DNA of 64,000 bases, taken from Paenarthrobacter aurescens TC1. Its GTDB lineage: Bacteria; Actinomycetota; Actinomycetes; Actinomycetales; Micrococcaceae. Below, piece by piece: positions 1 to 8,323 of the stretch. The translations under genes and the position numbers were made by a program. The stretch covers positions 3,100,001-3,164,000 of the forward strand of contig CP000474.1 of assembly GCA_000014925.1 (NCBI GenBank). Reading direction: 5' to 3'. Within the stretch, counting starts at the first letter, position 1, and each line of letters starts with the position of its first letter. Under the pieces are notes generated by a model. It saw only the letters and a program-made list of their open reading frames with translations. It had not been told where the DNA came from and did no database searches.

Positions 1-323
1 TTGAGCCGCGGAACGGTGGCGATGTTGTCCAGCACAGAACGGTGCGGCAGCAGGCCCGAGGACTGCATGACATAGCCCATGGAACGGCGGAGCTTCGCCG
101 CAGGAACCTGTGAGACGTCCTCGCCTGCAACAGTGATGGTTCCGCTGGTGGGCTCCACCATCCGGTTGATCATGCGCAGGGAAGTCGTTTTACCGCAGCC
201 CGACGGGCCAACGAACACAGTGATGGAGCCCTTGTCGATGGACATGGTGAGGGCGTCCACCGCCGGTTGCCCGCCCTGGTATTGCTTGGTGACGCTCTTG
301 AACTCAATCATGGCTTCGGCCAT
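1..323 (-). CDS. ABC transporter ATP-binding protein, OpuCA/ProV type (3' truncated)
   Basis: This is the N-terminal 107 residues of an ATPase that powers an importer at the cytoplasmic face; the rest lies beyond the window edge. It starts MAEAMIEFKSVTKQY, has Walker A GPSGCGKTT around residue 39, and continues with LRMINRMVEPTSG and a Q-loop (VMQSSGLLPH). The RMINRM-EPTSG stretch is typical of the glycine betaine/choline/carnitine subfamily rather than sugar or metal importers, so an osmoprotectant substrate is likely but inferred. The signature motif, Walker B and any C-terminal CBS domains are out of view. The start used is ATG at 323; a second in-frame ATG at 311 would lose four residues. 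AGGTAAGC upstream may serve as a weak ribosome site. Confidence 0.85.
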   Translation of the reverse strand, partial: MAEAMIEFKSVTKQYQGGQPAVDALTMSIDKGSITVFVGPSGCGKTTSLRMINRMVEPTSGTITVAGEDVSQVPAAKLRRSMGYVMQSSGLLPHRSVLDNIATVPRL

Positions 324-477
324 ACCCGGGCTTACCTATCTGTGGTGGAGAACATCGGTAGAGCCAGATGATCATATGCACTCTTATTACTTGGCTGCAA
401 AGCAATCTTCACCCAGCGTAGCCAGCACCACCGACGATGTCAGCGCCGCCACGAGTTCCGTAATGAATCGGCAATGT
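324..477. other. Intergenic region, no gene seen
   Basis: These 154 bases separate the upstream end of the ABC ATPase gene from the 3' end of rsgA. I see no coding frame with a ribosome site, no tRNA and no strong hairpin. Confidence 0.5.
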
Positions 478-1665
478 TCAGCGTTTCCGTCGTTTGCCGC
501 CTTTCCCGGCCCGTTCCGCAGCTTGGTCGTGCCGGTATCGTTCCGCTGCGCGTTGGCCCCGGTCCGCTGACATCACCTTTTGGTGCCATTCCCGTTGGTA
601 CGCGCGGCGGGCGGCCGCATCATGTTTCCTGGCCAGGGCCGCGAGTTCACGTTGCAGCTTGAGGTAACTGGCCCAGCGCCGAGGATCGAGGTTTTCCTCC
701 GCGAGCGCCTCCTGGACAGCGCATCCCGGTTCTGCCTGATGGGCGCAATCCGTGAATCGGCACCGGGAGAACAGATCCTCCAGATCGCCGAACATTTCTT
801 CCATCCCCTCGTCTGCGTCGAAGAGCCCAAAACCACGGACTCCCGGCGTATCCATGAGTACGGCGCCGCCGGCCAGAGGCACCAGCTCCCGCGAGGTGGT
901 TGTGTGCTTGCCCTTGCCGTCGCCGGCCCGGACGGCGCCTGTCTGCTGGACCTCTCGTCCTGCCAGGGCATTGATGAGCGTTGATTTCCCGGCGCCGGAG
1001 GGACCAAGCAAAACCAACGTTGCACCATCGGGGATGTGCTGCATCAATTCGTCCAGGCCGTCGCCCTGCTCCGCGGACGTTGTGACGACATCAACGCCTC
1101 CGGCCTGCAAAATAACCTCCCCTACGACGTCATCCGCGAGGTGAGCGAGGTCGGCCTTGGTGATCACTACAAGCGGCGTGGCACCGGAATCCCATGCAGC
1201 CACCAATGTCCGCTCGAGGCGGTTATGGGTCAGAGGACGGTCCACGGGCACCACCACCGCAACAATGTCGATGTTGCTGCCCAGGATTTGTTCCTCGGAG
1301 GATGCCTCGTAGGCCCGCTTACGGCTTAGCGCCGAATGCCGGGGAAGGACCTCGACGACGGCGGGCTCACCGGCGGTGTTGTGGCCGAGCCACACCCAGT
1401 CCCCCGTGGCCGGTACATGCCCATGGCTTGGGTAGGGCAGATGGAGCAGATCGTTGGCGGATGCCACGAGCAACCGATTCCGGTCCAGGCGGACTATGCG
1501 GCCGGGGATGGCAGTTTCCTGGCCTTCCGGCGCGGCATGGGCACGGAAAAGATCCGCAGTTTTATCGGTGAAGCCGAACTGCGCTGGTCCTTGTAGCTGC
1601 TTGGTCCCTTGTAACTGCTGGGTGGAACTAAAAGAAGGGTTGCTTGAAGAAGCGTAAGTGTTCAA
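478..1665 (-). CDS. rsgA: Ribosome small subunit-dependent GTPase A
   Basis: RsgA is a circularly permuted GTPase that checks late 30S subunit maturation. The 395-residue protein has an N-terminal OB-like domain, then the permuted G motifs in the family order: G4 (VVITKADL), G1 (GPSGAGKSTLINALAG), G3 (DTPGVRGFG), and a C-terminal zinc-binding stretch (CRFTDCAH...GC). I place the start at TTG 1665 because AGAGG lies 8 nt upstream and the protein then opens LNTYASSS. An ATG at 1782 is in frame but would add 39 arginine-rich residues not expected in the family and has no ribosome site. Identification is firm; the start is less so. Confidence 0.9.
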   Translation of the reverse strand: MNTYASSSNPSFSSTQQLQGTKQLQGPAQFGFTDKTADLFRAHAAPEGQETAIPGRIVRLDRNRLLVASANDLLHLPYPSHGHVPATGDWVWLGHNTAGEPAVVEVLPRHSALSRKRAYEASSEEQILGSNIDIVAVVVPVDRPLTHNRLERTLVAAWDSGATPLVVITKADLAHLADDVVGEVILQAGGVDVVTTSAEQGDGLDELMQHIPDGATLVLLGPSGAGKSTLINALAGREVQQTGAVRAGDGKGKHTTTSRELVPLAGGAVLMDTPGVRGFGLFDADEGMEEMFGDLEDLFSRCRFTDCAHQAEPGCAVQEALAEENLDPRRWASYLKLQRELAALARKHDAAARRAYQREWHQKVMSADRGQRAAERYRHDQAAERAGKGGKRRKR

Positions 1666-1882
1666 TGAAATGCCTCTGATGAGGCCCGGCCGCCTAGCTT
1701 CGGCAGGCTGATGCCGGGACAGGAATGGTGGGCTGATGACGGCGCGCCGCAACTGAGTGCGGGGCGCGCAAGATCGCGGCAATCATCAAATCCACCTCCT
1801 CGGCATCAAGACCGGCAGCTGGTGAGCCGGCAACGATGTTCAGCGTAGCCAACATCGCGCACTTTTGGCTAGGCCTTCCAGC

Positions 1883-2350
1883 TCAGCTTCCCTCTGCGGG
1901 GCCCAGCTTCCCGTCGGCCGGGCGCTCGATGTGCAGGCGCAGTGCCGTGTCCACCAGGGACACGCGGTTGAGCTTCCCAACGTCCTGCAGCGGAATCCAG
2001 GCGGCGTGGGTTGTACTGCCGTCCACCTCATGAGTGAGTTCGCCACCCACCACCGTGGCCTCGTACACCAGGCGAAGTGCTTGGAAGTCCTTCACGGAGC
2101 CGTCCGGCCGCGTCTCGCCCGGCCAGTGGCCAACGTCGATCCCCAGCATGCGTTCAATGCGCGCTTCGTAGCCGGTTTCCTCAAGGACTTCACGCCTGCA
2201 GCCGTCCACGGGGTGTTCGGCCAGGTCCAGGCCTCCACCTGGTAGCGTCCACCCTTCCTTGCCGTCCTGCTTCCAGTACGCCAGCAGGATCTTCTCATCT
2301 TGGACAATCACGGCGTAAGCGGCTGGGCGGGTATCGAACTCCAGGGTCAT
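1883..2350 (-). CDS. NUDIX hydrolase
   Basis: A 155-residue pyrophosphohydrolase. The Nudix box is complete: GGLDLAE, seven residues, then REVLEETGY, so the metal-binding glutamates are present. The compact single domain with PGGGLDLAEHP resembles 8-oxo-dGTP/ADP-ribose-type housecleaning enzymes, but the substrate cannot be read from sequence. TATGCT sits 6 nt before the ATG, which suggests a leaderless transcript. It lies on the same strand as rsgA, 217 bases upstream of it, so an operon is possible but not shown. Confidence 0.9.
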   Translation of the reverse strand: MTLEFDTRPAAYAVIVQDEKILLAYWKQDGKEGWTLPGGGLDLAEHPVDGCRREVLEETGYEARIERMLGIDVGHWPGETRPDGSVKDFQALRLVYEATVVGGELTHEVDGSTTHAAWIPLQDVGKLNRVSLVDTALRLHIERPADGKLGPAEGS

Positions 2351-2362
2351 GCAGCCAGCATA
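2348..2362 (-). promoter_or_regulatory. -10 of the Nudix gene
   Basis: TATGCT at 2357-2362, 6 nt before the ATG. Confidence 0.5.
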
Positions 2363-2380
2363 ATTCCTCGGGTCGGATCC

Positions 2381-4177
2381 TTACGGAAGTTCGGCCGCCT
2401 TGATCGGACCCGCTTCTTCGGGACCTAGGTCAGGCGCCTCGCGAAGTTCGACGACGGTCCCCGGCTTCCCGAGTTCCAGCACCTTGATGCTGTTGCGGCC
2501 GGCTTTGAGCAACGGAGCGGGTGCGTAGAGGGTAACCTGCGGGCCCTTCTCCCAGTACCTGCCCAAAAGGAAGCCGTTCAGCCAAACGAAGCCCTTCCCG
2601 GAATCGGGCAAGGCAATGAAGGTGTCGGCTGGTTCCCCCACCTCAAAGTCACTTCCTGCCAGTCCCTCCAGGTCTTCCGGACCCCACTCTGCGAGGTCAA
2701 CAGGTGTCTGCCTCCAGTGGAAGGTGTAGCGCTGATTGACGAGGACGCCGCCCAGGATTCCCTTGCCGTGACCGGTCAGCGGGCCGTAATTGATGCGGCC
2801 GAGGTTTTCCACGAGGATTTCGAGCTTGGCAGCGATGCCGGTGCCCGTGACAGGCAGTCCTTCAGAGCCGTTGACGTCGTCCAGGACACCGGCAAAGGTG
2901 CCGTCCACCCAAACGTAGGCACGATCATTGAGGCCGGTGATCTTCAACCGGCTCTCTGTGGGGGCATCGGGACGGCCCGGCAGTATGGCTTCGGAGGAGT
3001 AGAGGACCATGCCGCCGTCGAGTCCCAGTTGTTCGAAACTGAGCGGTTTGACGCTGCTGACCGGCTTGCCGGCGTCTCTGACGAGCTCCAGCAGCTCCGG
3101 TCCGGGGCTCAACGGCAGGGACTGCGCCGGGAGTACCGGCGCGTCTGCCAGCAAGGCAGCTGGAAGTTCGGGCAGGTCGTCAACGCCCTGTGCCCGGTAG
3201 AACTCCTTACGGAAGGCATGAAACTTGGGAGTCAGGGCGCCGTTCTCAGCGATGGGTGCATCCGAGTCATAGCTGGTGACCGTGGGCTGAAGCATGGTGC
3301 CATCGTGGTTACTGCCGGAGCGGAGGCCAAAGTTGGTTCCGCCGTGGGCCATGTAGGCACAGAGTGAACCGCCCAGATCCAGCATCTTGCGTGCTTCCAA
3401 TGCGGCGTCTTCTGCATCCCGCCCGTGATGGTGTTCGCCCCAGTGGTCGAACCAGCCACCCCAAAACTCAACGTTGAAGAACGGCTCGCCGGGCCGGCGT
3501 CGCTGCCATGTAGCTACCGCTTCGTCGCCGCGGCTTCCCAACGTCGCTGTCGCCCACGTGCCTTCCACCGCGCCGCCGTCGAGGAAGTAGTCCGTGCCGC
3601 CGTCTGCTGTGAAAAGGAGTTCAGTGATACCGCGCTCCTCCAGCGCGCGCCGGTTCCAGCGAATGTACTCGTGGTCGTCGCCGTAGCTGCCGTATTCGTT
3701 CTCGATTTGCACCGCCACCACCGGACCACCCGCGGAGGTCTGCCGTGAGGCGACGATGGGAAGCAAGTGATCGAACCACTCCTCGATGGCAGCGGTGAAC
3801 ACCGGGTCCATGCACCGAAGGCCGATGCCGGGAATGCCTGTCAGACATGAGGGGAAGCCGCCGTTGTCCCACTCGGCACAAATGTAGGGCCCGGGGCGGA
3901 CGATGACGTCCAGCCCTTCCTCTGCTGCGAGGTCCATGAACCGGCCCAAGTCCCGCCAGCCGCTGAAGTCCGGAGCTTCGTCGCGCTTAGGCTGGTGGAA
4001 GTTCCAAGCAACGTACGTGTCCACCGTGTTGGCGCCCATCGCCTTGAGCCGACGCAGCCGGTCCTGCCACAGGTCCGGGTGCACACGGAAGTAGTGGATG
4101 GCTCCGGCGAGGATGCGATACGGTTCACCCGAACGGTAAAGGACGGCGTCGTGGTAGCTCAGCAGGGCGTTGTTCAC
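2381..4177 (-). CDS. Glycoside hydrolase family 35 beta-galactosidase
   Basis: A 598-residue retaining beta-galactosidase that removes terminal galactose from oligosaccharides. The TIM barrel carries the usual GH35 opening (RILAGAIHYFRVHPDLW), the acid/base glutamate in AVQIENEYGSYG, and a likely nucleophile glutamate in FFNVEFWGGWFDHWG. C-terminal beta domains follow, with the family's 'GKGFVWLNGFLLGRYW' type stretch. There is no signal peptide, so it probably acts in the cytoplasm on imported oligosaccharide. It starts at GTG 4177, 7 nt after TAATCT. The gene is divergent from the pirin gene with 50 bases between them. Confidence 0.92.
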   Translation of the reverse strand: MNNALLSYHDAVLYRSGEPYRILAGAIHYFRVHPDLWQDRLRRLKAMGANTVDTYVAWNFHQPKRDEAPDFSGWRDLGRFMDLAAEEGLDVIVRPGPYICAEWDNGGFPSCLTGIPGIGLRCMDPVFTAAIEEWFDHLLPIVASRQTSAGGPVVAVQIENEYGSYGDDHEYIRWNRRALEERGITELLFTADGGTDYFLDGGAVEGTWATATLGSRGDEAVATWQRRRPGEPFFNVEFWGGWFDHWGEHHHGRDAEDAALEARKMLDLGGSLCAYMAHGGTNFGLRSGSNHDGTMLQPTVTSYDSDAPIAENGALTPKFHAFRKEFYRAQGVDDLPELPAALLADAPVLPAQSLPLSPGPELLELVRDAGKPVSSVKPLSFEQLGLDGGMVLYSSEAILPGRPDAPTESRLKITGLNDRAYVWVDGTFAGVLDDVNGSEGLPVTGTGIAAKLEILVENLGRINYGPLTGHGKGILGGVLVNQRYTFHWRQTPVDLAEWGPEDLEGLAGSDFEVGEPADTFIALPDSGKGFVWLNGFLLGRYWEKGPQVTLYAPAPLLKAGRNSIKVLELGKPGTVVELREAPDLGPEEAGPIKAAELP

Positions 4178-4190
4178 GTGGAACAGATTA
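4175..4190 (-). promoter_or_regulatory. -10 of the GH35 gene
   Basis: TAATCT at 4185-4190, 7 nt before the GTG. Confidence 0.6.
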
Positions 4191-4227
4191 GCTCAATTTC
4201 CAACATTTATGCACAGGTGATGATCAC

Positions 4228-5259
4228 ATGACCAATCTAGATACTTCCCCCGCCCAGGAAGTATGCCCCGCGGCGCCGGAAGGTCAAGGTCCTTGCGTTC
4301 AGCTGTGGCCCGAGCGTGAGGTTCCTTTGGGCGGGGTGCGCGCCATGAACGTCATGAGGACGCTGCCCCAGCGTGGACTGCCCACCGTGGGTGCCTGGTG
4401 CTTCCTGGACAGCTTCGGCCCGGACCGGGTGGCCATGAGCGTACTCCCCCATCCGCATTGCGGACTGCAAACGGTCACCTGGCCCATGGAAGGCGCCGTG
4501 CGGCACCACGACAGCGTGGGCAGCGATGTAGTGGTCCGCCCTGGCGAGTTGAACATCATGACTGCAGGCCACGGGATTTCCCACTCCGAGTTCTCCGTCC
4601 TCCCGGCAACCACCGATGCCGGGTCGAGTCCGTTGGTTGAGGAAATTCCCGTGTCCCGCGGACTCCAGTTGTGGGTTGCCCTGCCGGAAGAGCACCGGCA
4701 CCGTGCGCCGTCATTCGAACAAGTGAAAGACTTGCCGGTAGCAGTCGGTGAAGGTTTTACCGCCACCGTGATGGTGGGCGAGTTCGCGGGCCAGCGCTCC
4801 CCCGCCACGATGTTCAGCCCTATCGTTGGAGCCGACATCACGGGTACGGGGTCCCTTGAGCTTCCGCTGCGGCCGGACTTTGAGCACGCCGTACTGGTCC
4901 TGGATGGCCATGTAGTCATCGATGGCCAGGACATCGAAGCCGGTCCACTGGCCTACTTGGGCGCCGGAAGATCCAGCCTTTTGGTGGAAGCGCAGCCGGA
5001 CACCCGCTTCATGCTCCTCGGCGGCGAACCGTTCGGAGAAGACTTGCTCATGTGGTGGAACTTCGTGGGCAGGACGCACGAGGAAGTGGAAAAGGCGCGC
5101 GAGGAGTGGGAAGCCGAAGGATTGCTCGACGACGACGCTGCCGCGACCTCGCGCTTCGGCTTCGTGCCAGGCCATGGTCCTGATGCGGGACCGGAGGCCG
5201 GCCGCATTCCCGCCCCGCCGCTGCCGGGAGTCAAGCTGCGCCCACGAACCCGAGGCTAA
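4228..5259 (+). CDS. Pirin family protein
   Basis: A 343-residue bicupin of the pirin family. The N-terminal cupin has the metal-binding pattern HPHCGLQTVTW with a second conserved block GELNIMTAGHGISHSE, so Fe(II) or another divalent metal should bind. Some bacterial pirins have quercetinase activity or act as regulators; the sequence does not decide between these. The C-terminal cupin contains FGEDLLMWWNFVGRTHEEV, the usual pirin tail. AGGTGA lies about 7 nt before the ATG. It is convergent with the kinase gene, only 3 bases away. Confidence 0.88.
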   Translation: MTNLDTSPAQEVCPAAPEGQGPCVQLWPEREVPLGGVRAMNVMRTLPQRGLPTVGAWCFLDSFGPDRVAMSVLPHPHCGLQTVTWPMEGAVRHHDSVGSDVVVRPGELNIMTAGHGISHSEFSVLPATTDAGSSPLVEEIPVSRGLQLWVALPEEHRHRAPSFEQVKDLPVAVGEGFTATVMVGEFAGQRSPATMFSPIVGADITGTGSLELPLRPDFEHAVLVLDGHVVIDGQDIEAGPLAYLGAGRSSLLVEAQPDTRFMLLGGEPFGEDLLMWWNFVGRTHEEVEKAREEWEAEGLLDDDAAATSRFGFVPGHGPDAGPEAGRIPAPPLPGVKLRPRTRG

Positions 5260-5262
5260 GTT

Positions 5263-6198
5263 CTAGAGTCGCTGTTCCGCTACAAGCCGGGGGACGCCGA
5301 ACACGGGGTCCTGCTGAAGAATACGCACATCGGTGATGCCGCTTTCGGCCAACTTGGCTTTGAACGCTTCCTGCAGCCGCGGGACATTCATGCCGAGTCC
5401 ACTGCCGAGTATCACCGGACCGTCGAGGCCAAGTTGGCGGACGGCCTGTTCGGCGAGGTCAGCCAGGTCACGACCCGCCTGGTCCACCAATGCCCGGCAG
5501 GTTTCGTCACCGGCGTCGGCGGCTTCCACCACCAACCGGGCCTGCTGTGCCCAATAGCGGCGGCCCGTATCCGGGGAGTGGAACAGTGCGATCAGCTTGC
5601 CGGGTTCGTCCACACCGACGGAGTCCAACAATGCCCGGCTGAGCCGATCAGGCTCCTTGCCTTGGTTCATCCGGCGCAGGCTGTGCCGGACAGCCTCGCG
5701 CCCCAGCCAGTAACCGCTACCCTCATCCCCCAGGAGGTAGCCCCAGCCACCGGCCCGGGCTTCCTCGCCGGCGTCGTTCTTGCCCCACGCGGCTGAGCCG
5801 GTGCCGGCAATTACTGCGACGCCTGTGTTCGCTCCCCCGGCTGCCAAAAGCAGGCGTGAATCGTGAACTACCGTAATGCGGGCACCGGGAGCATGGGGTG
5901 CGATGAGGTCGGCGAGCGCCTGTGCGTCTTCATCGGTGTCTATCCCACCGGAGCCTGCGTACACCTGGTCGATCTGACCGCCACCGATTTTGCCGAACAA
6001 TTCAGCCAGGTTGGCTGCGGCTTGCTCCCGGCTGACGTTCTGGACGTTGGAACTGCCTGCATTCTCATCACGGACCGGCGTGCCGTTTTCGAACCGAACG
6101 CCGCGGGTTTTTGTGCCGCCGATGTCGAGGCCGATGACGGTACCGCTCACGGCTTCCGCGGAAGCTTGGGAATGCTGGACCGAGTCAAGATTGTTCAC
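5263..6198 (-). CDS. BadF/BadG/BcrA/BcrD-type ATPase, N-acetylglucosamine kinase-like
   Basis: A 311-residue sugar-kinase-fold ATPase. It shows the actin-like phosphate 1 motif (GLDIGGTKTRGVRF), a phosphate 2 region (VAVIAGTGSAAWG) and LGDEGSGYWLGREAV, which together match the bacterial/eukaryotic N-acetylglucosamine kinase branch of the BadF family. Phosphorylation of GlcNAc or another amino sugar in the cytoplasm is the best guess. The start is GTG 6198, 6 nt after TAGTCT. Its promoter interlocks with that of the divergent nitronate monooxygenase gene. Confidence 0.82.
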   Translation of the reverse strand: MNNLDSVQHSQASAEAVSGTVIGLDIGGTKTRGVRFENGTPVRDENAGSSNVQNVSREQAAANLAELFGKIGGGQIDQVYAGSGGIDTDEDAQALADLIAPHAPGARITVVHDSRLLLAAGGANTGVAVIAGTGSAAWGKNDAGEEARAGGWGYLLGDEGSGYWLGREAVRHSLRRMNQGKEPDRLSRALLDSVGVDEPGKLIALFHSPDTGRRYWAQQARLVVEAADAGDETCRALVDQAGRDLADLAEQAVRQLGLDGPVILGSGLGMNVPRLQEAFKAKLAESGITDVRILQQDPVFGVPRLVAEQRL

Positions 6199-6204
6199 CG
6201 TGAA

Positions 6205-6214
6205 AGACTAGCTT
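6205..6214. promoter_or_regulatory. Interlocking divergent -10 elements
   Basis: Minus strand TAGTCT (6205-6210) serves the kinase GTG at 6198, 6 nt away. Plus strand TAGCTT (6209-6214) would start the nitronate monooxygenase message near 6221, just before its ribosome site. They share 6209-6210. Confidence 0.6.
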
Positions 6215-6239
6215 GGAGCGTCCGGAGGAGAAACCGCAC

Positions 6240-7271
6240 ATGCCTGAATCCCTGTTTGGTACACCGTTTATTGCAGCTCCCATGGCCGGGGGAACGTCTA
6301 CACCGGCGTTGGTGCAAGCAGTTCATGAGGGTGGCGGGCTGGGTTTCATCGCCGCCGGTTACAAGAGCCCCGAAGCCATGACTGCCGAAATCGCTGCCAC
6401 GCGGGCACTCGACATTCCGTTTGGCATGAACGTGTTCGTACCGGACCCACGTCAGCTCCCGCCTAGCCCGGAGGCCCGGGCGCATCTGGAGGCGTACCGG
6501 GCCGAACTTGAACCGGAGGCAGCCCGCTACGGCGTGACCCTGCCTCCCCTTCGGCTTGATGACGATGATGCGTGGCAGGACAAGATCGACGCCCTGCTGG
6601 CCGACCCGGTGGAGTTTGTAAGCTTCGCGTTTGGCCTCCCGGGAAAGCCTGTGGTCCGGGCCCTTCAAAAAGCCGGCAGCCAGGTCATCTCCAGTGTCAC
6701 CAGTGTGGAGGAAGCTCTTGCTGCTGCTGAGGAAGGCCCTGATGCCATCGCAGTGCAACATAGCTCTGCGGGCGGACACACGGCAGCCTTTCTGCCTGGC
6801 GGACGGGAACCTTCAGCCCGTACGACGGCGGAACTGGTAACCCAGGTGCGTGCCGCCGTCGGACTTCCGCTGATAGCGGCGGGCGCCATCATGGATAGCG
6901 CCGCGCTGCGTGATGTGCTCGCGGCCGGCGCGGCGGCCGCGCAAGTGGGTACCGCCTTGGTTCGCACGGACGAGAGCGGTGCACGGAAGCCGCACAAGGA
7001 TGCCCTGGGCGACCCTGCCTTCACGGACACGGCAATGACCCGGGCTTTCACAGGACGATGGGCTCGTTCGCTGGTTAACGAGTTCCTCCGCGATCATCGT
7101 GACGCTCCGGAGGGCTATCCCGCCATCCACCACCTGACGAGCCCCGTTCGGGCTGCGTCATCCGCGGCGGGAGATCCCCACCGCCTCAACCTGTGGGCAG
7201 GGACCGGCTGGCAGCAGGCCAGGGAGGGCTCGGCAAAGGACGTGGTCAGGGAGTTCCTGAACGGGCTCTGA
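6240..7271 (+). CDS. Nitronate monooxygenase (2-nitropropane dioxygenase family)
   Basis: A 343-residue FMN-dependent TIM-barrel enzyme that oxidises alkyl nitronates such as propionate 3-nitronate. It has the N-terminal PLFGTPFIAAPMAGGTS-like FMN region, the HSSAGGHTAAF segment with the likely catalytic histidine, and GAIMDSAALRDVLAAGAAAAQVGTA for phosphate binding. I chose ATG 6240 because GGAGGAG lies at 6224-6230; a longer frame from 6213 would place that ribosome site inside the gene. The 3' end overlaps the convergent LysR gene by 26 bases. Confidence 0.88.
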   Translation: MPESLFGTPFIAAPMAGGTSTPALVQAVHEGGGLGFIAAGYKSPEAMTAEIAATRALDIPFGMNVFVPDPRQLPPSPEARAHLEAYRAELEPEAARYGVTLPPLRLDDDDAWQDKIDALLADPVEFVSFAFGLPGKPVVRALQKAGSQVISSVTSVEEALAAAEEGPDAIAVQHSSAGGHTAAFLPGGREPSARTTAELVTQVRAAVGLPLIAAGAIMDSAALRDVLAAGAAAAQVGTALVRTDESGARKPHKDALGDPAFTDTAMTRAFTGRWARSLVNEFLRDHRDAPEGYPAIHHLTSPVRAASSAAGDPHRLNLWAGTGWQQAREGSAKDVVREFLNGL

Positions 7272-8220
7272 CAAGTTCGGCGAGCAGATTCCCGCCCTCA
7301 TTGACCACGAGTTCCCTGAACAGTCTGACGGCGTCCGGCTCGAAGCTTCGCTCCCGCCAGGCGATGCCGATCTGCCGGAACGCCAGGTCCGATTCGATGG
7401 CCACTTCAACGAGGCCAAGTTCGGCCTCCGGAAGGAACTGGCCCGTCCCCGATCCTGGCCCCGCCGGCGGCAGGATGCTGAACCCCAACCCGGCGGAGAC
7501 CAATCCGCGCGCGGACGTGGACTCTTGGACTTCAAAGGCGATCCGGGGCCGGAAGCCGGCTTCCCGCAAGAGCGCCTCACCCAGCGCCCGCAGGCCCACC
7601 CCCTCCGGAAGTGTGATGTAGGGGTCCTGCCGGAGTTCGGAGAGGTGAACGCTTGACCTGTGCGCCAGAGGATGGCGGTAGTGCAACACTGCGCGCAAGG
7701 GTTCGCGGTACAGCGGCAGGGCGTGAATACCCCGCCCCTCCGGCGCAATCGGTGCTGTCAAAGCGAAATCCATGCTGCCGTCGGCCAGTTGCTTCAGACA
7801 ATCGTCGCGGGGACCCTGCCAGAGGTCGAACACCGCGTGCGGGTGGCGGCCGCGAAAGGCGCTGATGAGCAGAGGGAGGGTCGCTTCACCGAAAGTGTGT
7901 TGAAACGAAACCCCAATGCGACCCCGGACAACGTCCGACTCATGCCGCACCCTGTCCAGCCCGGCCTGGAAATCCTCCAGCGCTGCCTCGATGTAGGGCA
8001 ATAGAGTCCGGGCTGCAGGCGTAAGCCGGATCCCCCGGCCGTCGCGGATCAGCAAGTCCATCCCGACGATGGCACTGGCCCGGGCCACTGCCCGGCTCAC
8101 GGTCGACTGTGGAATGCCGAGGATCTCAGCGGTTTCAGTCATGTGTTCCGTTCGGCCGAGCTCAGCAAGGACGGGCAGCAGGGGAAGAAGCTGTACGAGT
8201 TGCTGGTGGTCGGGTTCCAT
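7246..8220 (-). CDS. LysR family transcriptional regulator
   Basis: About 324 residues with an N-terminal winged helix-turn-helix (TETAEILGIPQSTVSRAVARAS) and a periplasmic-binding-like effector domain. The start at ATG 8220 (MEPDHQQL) is preferred over ATG 8250 because GGAG lies about 6 nt before it. The gene is divergent from a YnfM-like transporter, and E. coli ynfM also has a LysR gene (ynfL) beside it, so local control of the transporter is a reasonable inference. The ligand is unknown. It overlaps the tail of the nitronate monooxygenase gene. Confidence 0.88.
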   Translation of the reverse strand: MEPDHQQLVQLLPLLPVLAELGRTEHMTETAEILGIPQSTVSRAVARASAIVGMDLLIRDGRGIRLTPAARTLLPYIEAALEDFQAGLDRVRHESDVVRGRIGVSFQHTFGEATLPLLISAFRGRHPHAVFDLWQGPRDDCLKQLADGSMDFALTAPIAPEGRGIHALPLYREPLRAVLHYRHPLAHRSSVHLSELRQDPYITLPEGVGLRALGEALLREAGFRPRIAFEVQESTSARGLVSAGLGFSILPPAGPGSGTGQFLPEAELGLVEVAIESDLAFRQIGIAWRERSFEPDAVRLFRELVVNEGGNLLAELVRARSGTP

Positions 8221-8308
8221 GAGGCTCCATTGTTCGCAGGAAGTATTCATGCACTAACGCATCAATCGTAGATGACCTATGCATTGGAACGCAGGGTCAG
8301 CTTGGTCC

Positions 8309-8323
8309 TAGTCTGGCTCGGTG
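8309..8323 (+). promoter_or_regulatory. -10 of the YnfM-like gene
   Basis: TAGTCT at 8309-8314, 6 nt before the GTG. Confidence 0.6.

Noticed and set aside
1666..1882. Coding extension of rsgA to ATG 1782
   Set aside because: The extra 39 residues have no support and TTG 1665 has a ribosome site; the rest of the gap shows nothing.
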